Origin: Leptobrachium leishanense
Lineage: Eukaryota > Chordata > Amphibia > Anura > Megophryidae
DNA: 64,000 nt
Assembly (NCBI GenBank): GCA_009667805.1
Contig: CM019075.1
Location: 17,290,376 to 17,354,375 of the forward strand
Reading direction: 5' to 3'
Part shown: positions 45,501-57,500 of the stretch, one piece after another
Layout: each line of letters starts with the position of its first letter
How positions within the stretch are numbered: position 1 is the stretch's first letter
Made by a program: the position numbers and the translations under genes
The notes under the pieces: model-generated
The model's database searches: none
What the model was told of the DNA's origin: nothing
Seen by the model: only the letters and a program-made list of their open reading frames with translations

Positions 45501-48500
45501 TTTGCCTTAAGCTCGGTTATATATAAGAAATTGTGTGTTGCGGTCGTCAGGAAACGGCAGGGAATTGTGGGATCCGTAGTCACTGTCAGAGTCTAGGATA
45601 GTGCGGTTGCTAAGCCCTGCGTCGCCTGTTGCGACGCGCGTAGTGTCCGTGAGGACTGGTGGCAGCGTTACTAATAGAATAAGAAAGTGAGTTCCAGGAT
45701 TGTGAGAGACGTAGTGAGTACGTGCTTCAGGAGAAGACTTGTGCTGCGTTGCAATCCTGGGATCAGTATATCGCGCTCTACGTGCCTGTTGTGAGAGGTA
45801 GTGTGGCCGGGACGGGTAGAGAAGTGCGCGTAATTATCTGAGTCTAGGATAGATAGTGCGTGGCTTAACCCGGCGTCTTTGCGCAGCAGCGCGCGTAGTA
45901 GGTCGTGACACCCCCTATTTATGTTAACCGTTTCATTGCTGCTGAGAGGAAATTCTTAAGAGACCCTAATACTCACCTTCGAGTCCTTATTAAAATCAAA
46001 ACTTATCGTCATTAAAATAGGAAAATTGTACAATTGCGCACCGCCACGAGACTTGTGAACTTTACATGTGCAAGTCCCGTAGCCCATAATTTTGTGTGAG
46101 CCTCATGCAACATGTAGTTTCAAAACAGCCAGAGGGCCGAGGTTGCCAACCCTTGGCGTATGGAAAGCCCTGTCTGCTGCCAGAAAGTACAGAGACCTCA
46201 CGGTCTCCTGTAGATATGAAGCAATTTAGCCTATCCACCAGCATTGCTCCCCATCGATGGAGATGGAGCAGAGGCACTTGCCTTTCATTGAGTGGCTAAT
46301 TCTAAAGGTGCAGGAATATCCAGAATTTTACATCGATATCGGCTCTGCAGATCAAATATGGCTGATTTATCTTTTCAGTTCGGGCTTTTATTTAGGTTCT
46401 AAAACACACGCTCTGAACTCTAATGTAAAGTCAGTTATCAGGCTGTGCGTTCTGTTTTGTGTGTCTGTCTGTCTCTCTCTCCCCCCCCCCCCCCGTTTCT
46501 TCTTTGGTAATGAGTGTGCTTATTTGTCTTTTTCGAGGTGGAAATAAGCCACCTGAAAGCCAAACTGAACGCCCTCCAGGATGAAATGCAGAAGATGCCA
46601 GCCTCGGCGCAGCTCACCGGCGTGTCCCTTCAGACATCCGCCCAGTCCCCATTCATGCCCAGCGTGTCACCGCCTTCCTCAGCTTTCCACGGAGATGACA
46701 TGGACTTCGGTGACGTTATCTGGTCACAGCAAGAGATCAATAACCTGTCTAAGGAGGTGTCCAGGCTGGAGGCAGAGGTTTCCCACTGGAAGCAGGTCGC
46801 TCAGGTGAGCGATATAAAAGTGTTCACAAAACATGACGTAATACACAGACAAACCCCTTATCGTGTAATATGGAACGCTGTAGTCTGTCCAGAACCTATT
46901 GGTGCGAATGTGCCTGTTTTATTTGAGTATTCACGACTGAAGTCTTTGCTCTTTGTCACGCACACCTATAAATGTATTTTATATTTTTGCCTTCTGTGCA
47001 TTGTGGCAGTAAGTTCACCTGGTCTCTATAGAGTCATGTTGGTTAGTCTAGATTTATCTCCAGTGCACTGAACCCTGACAAACCTCTAAAAGTATAAATC
47101 CAGTTGGTCTCAGTAGCCCTGTTATGACATATGCATGTTCCAGTTGAGTGCAGCTCTTTTGGTGTGTGCGGTTTTTTTGAAGGCGCAGCCCCTGACATTT
47201 TAGCCACGATGTATCTTATAAATATATTTGGTTTTTCACTGTTTTAATCATCCCCCAGCTAACTAAAGATTTCTGATGTTTGTGTATTATTCCCATATGT
47301 ATTTATTGTAGAGTTTCCTTTTGTGTATACGGTGTACATTCCCTCTATCCTCCCTGTATAGTGTACATTCTCTCTATAAGAAAATATTCCTTTTGTTTTA
47401 CCTGCTTCCCCCTCCTCCCAGGAGGTCCCATTGTTTGAAGGTCCCATTCCCTGTGCAGTAATTCGATCTTTTTGGTTGTATTCATGAAGGGGATTGTTCC
47501 TTTTAAATGTGTAGCTGTATTTCTGTTTGAATAAACTGTTAGTCTGCTTTTGAATGCTCACTGTTGCCATCCTTCTTTCTACTGCGGTTAAAGTTTGGGT
47601 GGGCTGTTGAGGAAGATTGCTCCAGCGACTGTGGAGACTGTTTTTAAAAGGGAGAGATCCCGCTGACGGAGGTACTCGGGGTACAGTGGCTCCGTTACAA
47701 CAAAGTATTATGAATTGAGGAATTCAAATTACTTTTGGTTTAAAACATAAAATGGGGAGGAGCCAGGAGTTAAACATTTGCATTAATTGGTCATTGTGCC
47801 TGGTGTGTTTCTTCTAAAATCAGATTGGATTAGCCGCATTGGTACAGATGTCAATCAGCCTGGTATGCGCACACAGAACCAGGAAAGGCTCCGCTCGTCA
47901 TTGTCTTTCGTATAAGGGTGTTACTGACACCAATAAATGCAACAAACGATTCAGTACGCTCTGCTTAATGATACTTGATAAGGATCCTGGTACCCCAGGC
48001 GCCCCTTTTCGCTGAAACACAGATATTTGTATCCGAACACAGAATAGCCAACACATAAACTGTGGAGTTGTTGCTGATTCAAAATCCAAATGGAGAATGC
48101 TTTATTTTCAGGTTTCCAGGTACAGACACCTTTGATTGTAAAAACCACACCCCTCCTGGTCCAACAAAGGGAACTGACAAGGGTTGTGGTTCAAACCAGA
48201 ACTGGGGGAAGGGTAATGCAAGCACGGACACAGAAAGGAACAAAGGAATCCATTACTTACAGGGGGGTGGAAGCAGACAAAAGGTTAGAGTGCAAGCTCT
48301 TGAGCAGAGTCCTCTCCTACTGTTTTGTGAGTGCAAAATATAACATCTTATAACTGTAACATACAGATACACACTTTGACGACAGTATAGCACATCACAC
48401 AACACTACACTATATACAGAGACAATAAACTGTATAGAAAAATAAATGCAAATAAACTTTGAAGTGGCCGTTTTTTGTCACAGTACTATTAGATTTAGAA

Positions 48501-51500
48501 TCGGAGGATACATTAATAAAGATGGAGATTTAGTCACACATTACGATCACAAGATGTTAACCCCTTAGTGACCGGGCGGTTTTACACAAATCCGTCCTTT
48601 AGTGACCGCTGCTGTTTTTACGTTTCTGCGCTGTTAGTGTTTACGTCAAATTTTCCTCTTACTCGTTTATGTAACCCACACATATTTTACACTGTTTTTC
48701 TCGTCATTAAATGGACTTTATAAAGATACCATTTTTTTTCATCATTTCATATAATTTACTATAAAAAATATTGTGAAATATGACAAAAAAATAAAAAAAA
48801 AACCACTTTTTCGAACTTTGACCCCCAAAATTTCTTATGTATCAACAACCGTCAAAAAAAATTAATTCCTTAGTAGTTTCTAAATTTAGTTCTGAGTTTA
48901 GCAATACCCAATGTTTACATATTCCTCGCTTTTTTCCTTATTTTATGCAACAATAAGTGCAAGTAGCACTTTGCCATTTCCAAAGAGTTTATTTTCAAAA
49001 CTAGTGATAGTGACATTGTAACACTGATATCTGTCACTAATTCCTGAATAACCCGCCACATATACATATTTTTTTACAGTACACAAATCAAGGTATTAAA
49101 CTTGGGGTATTTTGACTCTTTCCATGCAAACCATTTTACCACAAATCTATGCCAAAGTTTGAGAAAAAAAAATTTTTTGGTGATTTTTTTTTTTTTTTTT
49201 TTTTTTTAACGCAATTTAAGAATACATGTACTGTGAACTTTAAGGTTTACTGCCAAAAAGCACCCCAAAATATGTTCAGCAACATCTTCTGAGTAAATTG
49301 ATACCACCCATGTATAGGTATGTCGGGTCATTTGGGGGCTAATAGGCCTTATTTGGGGGGTGCGCATTTCAGTTTTCAAACTTGGAATTTTCACATTTCG
49401 TCATCATGCACCCATGTCCTATTTGGGACATTTTTGAAGCCGGCCAAAGTAATTTACCCCTATCAAACCATATATTTTTAGAAAGGGCACACCCTAGGGT
49501 GCTTCAAAGAGTTGTATTTTAACACTTTCCATGCACTAGCTCTATGTCAAACTTTCAGGTAGTCACTTTTTGGTTATTTTTTCACACACATTGTACTTTA
49601 GGCATGAATTGTCAAATCCAGTTATGGGTTACTGCCAAAAAACACCCCAAAATATGTTCAGCAACATCTTCTGAGTAAATTGATACCACCCATATATAGA
49701 TTTGTTCTGTTGTTTTTGGGGTGCTACGCCAATCTTTGACATGTGCTTGTCAATTTTCTAATTTGACATACAGTATCTTCTTTGCTTATCTTCTTTTTAG
49801 GGGCCTTTTTACATACCCCAGTTTTATGAACGTGCATATATTTGGTAAGCTAATACCCCAAGTATTGCAAATGGAGTGTTTTTATGCTATGGATGCAACC
49901 GTTTGCTCCAAACAAATTGGATACTGTTTGGTGGTCATTTTTCATTTTCACACCCACATCAGTTTTGGACTGTGATTTAGGAGACACTGTTGTTTGTTAC
50001 TGCATGAAAACTCTCCAGGTTGTTTTCTGCAAGGTCTCCTGAGTACACCCATGCCCCCCATGCATAGGTTTGCCAGGATTTTGGGAAGGTTCAAATACAA
50101 TTTTTATGACTTTGTCATTGGAGTTGAAATTGAGATTATTTCTTCAGCTAGGCCTAGCTTTGGTTTTGGGTCTACCGCATACCCCAGTTTGAATTATTGC
50201 CAGAAAATTGTTTATATTTGTTATGTTGACACCCCAAGGTATTGCATATGGAGTGCTTTGATGCCATGGATGCAACGGTTTTAGCCCAAAACATTTGAGA
50301 AGGTGTGTGGTGTAATTTTTCAATTTTCAGATTTTTACGCCCACAGTAGTTTTGGACTGTGATTTAGGAGACACTGTTGTTTGTTACTGCATGAAAACTC
50401 TCCAGGTTGTTTTCTGCAAGGTCTCCGGAGTACACCCATGCCCCCCATGCATAGGTGTGCAAAGATTTTGGCAAAATACAGCACCAATTGTAGAACATAA
50501 AAATGTACGAATAAAATGTAAAAGTCTGGTGCAGTAAAAGAAAAAAAAACTAAACTGAACTAACTGGAGTGTGAGAAAAAATAGAAAGGAAAAAAAAATC
50601 ACAGATCACGCACAGTGTGATATATCTTGAAACAGTCCCCAAGACACAGACCGGGTTGTCCAGGGCATTCTGGGCAGTAAAAGATTGTGTCTCTCCTCTG
50701 CCCCCTCTTGAAACACACCCTGCACCTTTTTTGGGGTTTCTGTTTGCCCTCAGTAGGGGGGATTTTATAAATAAAATGCGTAGCCCCAACTCTGTCCCCC
50801 ATCACCGCCCGGGGAGCAGGTGCATCCTGGTACAAAAGCCCCGAAATGACCTGGAGCTGAAACTGTAAAAAGGACAGCGTCACTCCGGGGTTTGCCTTTT
50901 TGCAGAGCAAAAAGGCATTGTGGGTTGCAATTTGCATCAGGTAAATTGCAACCTTTTTGTACCAGGCCCTTGACTTCCGCATAATCTGGTAGGGCTGGAG
51001 CAGCTGATCTGCCAGATCAACCCCACCCATATGCCGGTTATAGGCTTTGATGCACACTGGCTTCCTGATGCGCTCAGCTCTGCCACGTACAGAGACCTCC
51101 ACAGACCTCTCAGTGTGGATGGTGGATAGAAGGTATACATCCTTCTTGTCTCTGTACTTGACCGCCAACAGCTCCTCTTGGCGCAGAGCTGAGGGCTCCC
51201 CCCTTTTTAACCGGGTGTGGACAAGCTGTGCTGGGAAACCTACGCGGTTCTTGCGAACAGTACCGCATGCTGCTGTATCAAAACAATACAGCAGCTTGAA
51301 CAAAGGGACACTTGTATAAAAATTATCAACATACAAGTGGTACCCTTTGTTCATCAGGGGAAAAAGTAGGTCCCACACAATCTTGCCACTGGTTCCCATG
51401 TGTTCTGGGCAACCTGGAGGGTCAAGGCTACTATCCTTTCCCTCGTACACCCGGAAGGCCTGAGTATACCCACTCTCGCTGTCACAGAGCTTATACACCT

Positions 51501-54500
51501 TCACTCCATACCTGGAGCGTTTGGAAGGAATATACTGCTTGAATCCCAGCCTTCCCTTGTATTTCATTAGGGATTCATCCACGCAGATATTCCTTCCAGG
51601 TGTATAAGCCTCTGCAAACCTGGCGGCGAAGTGGGTAATCAGGGGGCGGATTTTATACAGCCTGTCAAACTGGGGATGCTCTCTAGGAGGGCACAGGCTG
51701 TTGTCACGGAAGTGCATGAAATGCAAAATGTTTTCATACCTTCTACGTGACATTGATTGGGGGTAAATGGGGGTAGAGCAGATGGGGCTACTGCTCCAGT
51801 AGGAGCGAATTGAGGGCTTCTTTATGATGCCCATCAGCATAGTAAGTGCCCAGAAATTCTGGCACATCTAGCGGGGTCCATTGCTGCCTTGCCAAGTAGG
51901 AGTCTGGCTTCGCAGCACAATGCTGATGGGCATACAGATTTGATTGGGCCACGATGTGGCTCAACAAATCATCCCCCATAAACACCTGCAAAAACTGTGT
52001 GGCGGTAAATCCTGCAACATCAATATTGATGCCAGGATTTGCCGTGAAAGGAGGGATATCTGGCCTCTGGCGATGAGGCACTACCCACTCCTCAGCTGGA
52101 GCTGTGCGTCTCCTGCTGGCAGGTGGTGACCCAGGATCTGCATCAGAAACATCACTAGATACATCAGCCAGCGTAGATCATGTATCTAGCGACGTCTCTG
52201 AGCAGTTAGCGGGGTCGAAATCAGGGTCTGAGTCTGACGCAGATGCCTCAGATTCTGACGCCAGGATGGCATATGCCTCCTCGGCGCTGTACACCCTCTC
52301 AGACATTATATATAATAGATTATAAAATTTTATAATTATTATATATAATAAGCGGATTGTTGGTTCTTAGAAGAACCGTTGGGTTTCACAAGAAAATACA
52401 AATAAACACCTAAACTCTCTAAATCTCTCTAAATCTGCCTCAATTTTTCTAATCTCACTAAAATCTCTCTAAATCTGCCTCAATTTTTCTAATCTCACTA
52501 AAATCTCTAACCTGTCAAATCTGATCTCTCTCTCTCTTGCTCACCAAAACACAAGTGAGGAGAGGGAGGGAGAATCACAGAGGTCACGGCCAATATTTAC
52601 AAAATATTGACCTGACCTGACAAATTAGAAATTTTATTTAGATTTTTTTTTACTTCTGATTGGATGATGAGGCAGGCTAGGAACATCCCACTCAGCCCCA
52701 AGATGACCCTGCCCTTAGAAGGGCAGCGCCATCTTGGCTGTCAGTTTATTTTATTTTATTCATTTTTATTTTACTTTTTTTTACTTCTTTTACACTTTTT
52801 TTTACTCTGCTGGGTGCCTTGATCCCTCGAGGCACCCAGCAGAGCACCTGATCACTCATGTGATCGTTTTTGTACTGAGTGCCACGATACCTCGTGGCAC
52901 TCAGTACTTCCTGCCGCTACCGGAAGTAATCGCTCGGGGGAGCGATCACTTAGCGGACCGGCGGCAGGTAAGCATATTGCAAGGATGCCTCGATGTCGAG
53001 GCATCCCTGCAATATACACAGAGCAGCTGGAAGCGATCCGATCGCTTCCAGCGCTCTCTAGAAGTGCCGGGCACCTCTCCGGTAAAACCGGATGTTGATC
53101 GCTCCCGGGGAGCGATCACAAGGTGCCCCGGCACTTCTCACCGCCATTGCACGGATGCCTGGACTCCCAGGCATCCTGCAATGGCGTTTGAGCTGCTGGA
53201 AGCGATCCGATCGCTTCCAGCGCTCAAACCGCAGGACGTACCATGTACGTCAGCGGGTCTAAAAGAGACCCGCTGCAATGACGTACATGGTACGTCCTGG
53301 GTCCTTAAGGGGTTAAAGTCCGCCATAACTTCAATGTACATCAGTGTCATATATGATAATGAAGTGCATTGATGTTGTGCTGGGCTTAAACATCTTGTGA
53401 TCACAATGAGTGATTTTGTATGTATGTATAATGTGATAAAGGCACTGGATGCAAGGATCAGTACTCCCCCCTTTTTATTTTATTATTCGGTCATATAAAG
53501 CAGCAGCGTACAGAAACCCCCCCCCCCCCCATCAAAACATACACCTACTCCTTCTGTGGAGTATGACTGCACATATAGGAGTCTCTCTCTAGCTACTGGG
53601 CGGCTAGGCCGCTTGCCAGTAAATGGAACAAAATATCAAAGTACTTCCCTTCAGATTTCAGGAGTTTCTTTCCTGCCTTCCTTGGTGTAGACAGCACACA
53701 GACTGCACACACAACTGCTCGCTCTCTTCCACTCAGGGAAAAACACTCACACTCTACCACCCTGCCCCTCATCACTCTGTCACAATACACCACATGGAAG
53801 GCATCTCGTGGCGCCCAAGGAAAACAAAGGTGGATGGGCACTTGTATAACCCAGAGTTCCCTTGTTTAGCGTGACTACTGTAACTGGTGAAAAAGGTGTT
53901 CCCCAATCACCCCACACATACAAGGACACACAAAAAAACCGAGACCAGTAAGCGACAGGTGTCACACTGCAACAATAGTGTACACTTAACTTGGTGTTAC
54001 TGCCAAGAACCAGTAGTCACCATCGAGTATTGCTCACCCCAAATAGGGGGGGCTTGAAGCAGCGCTAAGAGTCTTGAAATATAGCACACTTTCAACCTCG
54101 ATAAAGGGAAATCTAAACCTAGTGCAATACAGTCCAAATATAAAGTTCAATGGGACCACACTCACACAGTCTGGAGCCGAAGAGCTCTCATATAATCACA
54201 TCAGGGTAATTCTTGGGCCTACCCAAAAGCCTCACTCCTCTCGATATTCAGACCTTCAACCTCAAAGGGAACAGATAAACCGCATGGTCCAGTATGTATA
54301 GCCCAATTAAAGGACTAGATAAATGGGTCCTACTCACCCATTTCTGGGTCTGTGGTCAGACCCTCACATATGTGCATAAAGGTTGTTTAATATCTCTTGC
54401 AGAACCCTCATAAAGCATTCCACCGGGTGTTGCTCCTATGTCCAGATAAAGTGACGTGGTAACGCTAGTCAAGTAAGAATCCCTTTGCTGAGGCTGATCC

Positions 54501-57500
54501 AATTGTGATTTTATTAAACGGGGGGCCCAGAGGCGTTTCGCCAATTAATCCGCAGAATTCATTTGTTCATAAAACACTCTGGTCGTCTTATATCCCTCTA
54601 CTGGGTCCATCCTCGTGTGTGGCATTCTCCTTCTCCAATCCCGATAAGGATGCGTTGCGCGTAATCCGTGTCATCACGTCACATGGTATGCTGATGGTTC
54701 CTGCTCATCTAGTGTGTGTTCGACAATCTAACGTCTGGGTGTAGAGCTCCTGATTGCGTTCCACTGCAAAACGCCACCCGTTCCTGTTGTCTTAAAGCGA
54801 TCCACGATCCTCCCAAGGGCCAGAGTTATAACCAGAATGTAGATAGTTAGAAAGCATATTGGCTATTGTGTATCACTATACCCAGCACCTTCCAACATGC
54901 AGTGATCACACTCCACATCCCGAAGACCTTTTCACGTCGTCATCCCATATGTAGATCAAGAGTAGGTGACCATATTTACAACATGATTACCCCTATTTCT
55001 ATCACCTCACTAGGACACCTTTACATACAGATCTTATCTTAAATACGGGTGCGGATCTTCTCCACACATATCCAATCGAATCGCGTAGGGGCAGAACATA
55101 TTCAATGTCACTATTGCAGCAAAGTTTTAAAGTCTAAACCCAGGGGATCAAGCCATTGCGGACTTCTACAAATGTGGTATATTCATAAGAAAGGACGGAT
55201 TTCAAAATCATTAAGGACTCTGGGGGCCAAGGTGTCAAATTAAAAAAACTTCCTTTCCTCCTGGCTGATTCTTCTAATGAAGTCCTCCCCCCTCCAGTCC
55301 TTATTAACCACTTTTTAAAAGGCTAAGAACGATAGCCCTTCCGGGGAGCAGCCATGTTTACTCCTAGAGTGCGCTGAAACCGTATGATCTGGAAAACCCT
55401 TTTTGATATTTCTAACATGCTCCATAACTCTTGCGTCTAGGGGCCTAACCGTCCGTCCAATATCCATTAACCCGCATGGACAGGTCCGTGTATAAATGAG
55501 GTTATTGGACAGGCATGGTATTAAACAAGTTTTATCCTAAGGGATAAGGCCCTCCACTTTGATAGTATACCTTTCCTTCAACTTGGTGTTTCTACAAGCC
55601 AGACCTAGCCAGCAACCACAAAAACCAAAGGGATTCTTTTTTTCCCCTTTCTTTTTCCTCTCATAGCTCCTTACTAGAGTTTGCTTGATGTTTCCACTAC
55701 CCAGATTTATGATTTTAGGTTTTTCCCCTAATATTTCCTTTAACATGGGGTCTCGCAGAAGAATATGCCAAAACTTGCCATTGGTCTTGATTATCCCTTT
55801 TAGTTTGACTGTTAAAATCCTAAATGTAAGTGACCGTATCTGACACCACGGGACACTTTGGTTCTATATTCCAACGTGGCCCTATGGTTTTTTTGTTCCA
55901 CCTTCCGAGCTGCGGTGGATAAGGGCTTTACATCGTAGCCTTTCTCCGTAAAGTCATAATGTACAGGCAGAAAAACTGGTTTGGGGCTTTACGGACAAAG
56001 GCTACGATGTAGATCTCTTATCCACCGCAGCTCGGAAGGTGGAACAAAAAGACCGTAGGGCCATGTTGGAATATAGAACCGCGGTGTCTGATACGGTCAC
56101 TTTCATTTAGGATTTTAACAGTCAAACAAGTTTTGGCATATTCTTCGGCGAGACCCCATGTTAAAGGAAATATTAAGGGGAAAACCTAAAATCATAAATC
56201 TGGGTAGTAGAAACATCAAGCAAACTCTAGTAAGAAGCTATGAGAGGAAAAAGAATCCCTTTTGATATTCCAGAAGGTTTTTGTGGTCGCTGCCTATGTC
56301 TGGCTTGTAGAAACAGCAAGTTGAAGGAAAGGTATACTAACAGTGGAGGCCCTTATCCCTTAGGATAAAACTTGTTTTAATATCCTGTCTGTCCAATAAC
56401 GTCATTCATACACAGACCTGCCAATGTGGGTTAATGGATATTGGACGGACGGTTAGGCCCCTACACGTAAGCGTTATGGAGCATATTAGAAACATCAAAA
56501 AGGGTTTTCCAGATCATACAGTTTCAGTGCACTCTAGGAGTAAATGTGTGGCTGCTCCCCGGAATCGTTCTTAGCCATAATAGGGGTTAATAAGGACTGG
56601 AGGGGGGAGGACTTCATTAGAAGAATCAGCCAGGAGGAAAGGAGGATGTTTTTTTAATTTGACACCTTGGCCCCCAGTTGCCTTAATGATTTTGAAATCC
56701 GTCCTTTCTTATGAATATACCACATTTGTAGAAGTCCACAATGGCTTGATCCTCTGGGTTTAGACTTTAAAACTTTGCTGCAATAGTGACATTGAATATG
56801 TTCTTCTGCCCTTACGTGATTCGATTGGATATGTGTAGAGAAGATCCTTACCCGTATTTAAGATCTGTATGTAAAGGTGTCCTAGTGAGGTGATTAGAAA
56901 TAGGGGTAAGGATGTTGTAAATATGGTCACCTACTCTTGATCTACATATGGGATGACGACGTGAAAAGGTCTTCGGGATGTGGAGTGTGATCACTGCATG
57001 TTGGAAGGTGCTGGGTATAGTGATACACAATAGCTAATATGCTTTCTAACTATCTACATTCTGGTTATAACTCTGGCCCCTGGGAGGATCGTGGATCGCT
57101 TGAAGACAACAGAAACTGACTGTGTTCCGCAGTGGAACGCAAACAGGAGATCCACCCGGACTTTAGTGTCGAACACTCACTAGATGAGCAGGAACCGTCA
57201 GGATACCGCGTGATGTGATGACGCAGATTGTGCGCGACGCATACTTATTGCGATAGGGTGTGTGTGGCATTCTCCATATCCAAGATGGTACCGGTAGAGG
57301 GATATAAGATGACCAGAGAGTTTTATGAACAAATTAATGCTACTAATGAAGCCTTAAATGGTGAAACGCATCTGGCCCTCCCATTTTTTTTTAATTGTAG
57401 ATTTTATTTGTGGTTTCTTAATATAATCCCAATTGGATCAACCTCGGCCAAGGGATTCTTAAAGTGACCTGGTAATACTGGTCAATTCTCTGGACATAGG

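Larger units (their letters stand above)
48561..53312 (-). mobile_element. piggyBac-type transposon, 4.75 kb, bounded by TTAA
   Basis: TTAA at 48557-48560 and 53313-53316. Ends CCCCTTAGTGACCGGGC and GTCCTTAAGGGG are inverted. It contains a decayed transposase on the minus strand (50599-52306), duplicated segments left of it (AACATCTTCTGAGTAAATTG at about 49275 and 49660; CATGAAAACTCTCCAGGTTG at about 50004 and 50390) and a run of hairpins at the right end. Confidence 0.93.

Noticed and set aside
45613..45640. GCGACGCGCG hairpin considered as a hammerhead or tRNA-like element
   Set aside because: No CTGANGA or GAAA core and no cloverleaf pairing.
46514..47071. 185-codon frame including TRIP11 exon 4
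   Set aside because: Only 46538-46804 is exon; the rest runs through a good donor into intron.
52734..53372. 212-codon frame at the piggyBac right end
   Set aside because: Made of subterminal palindromes; no similarity to transposase.
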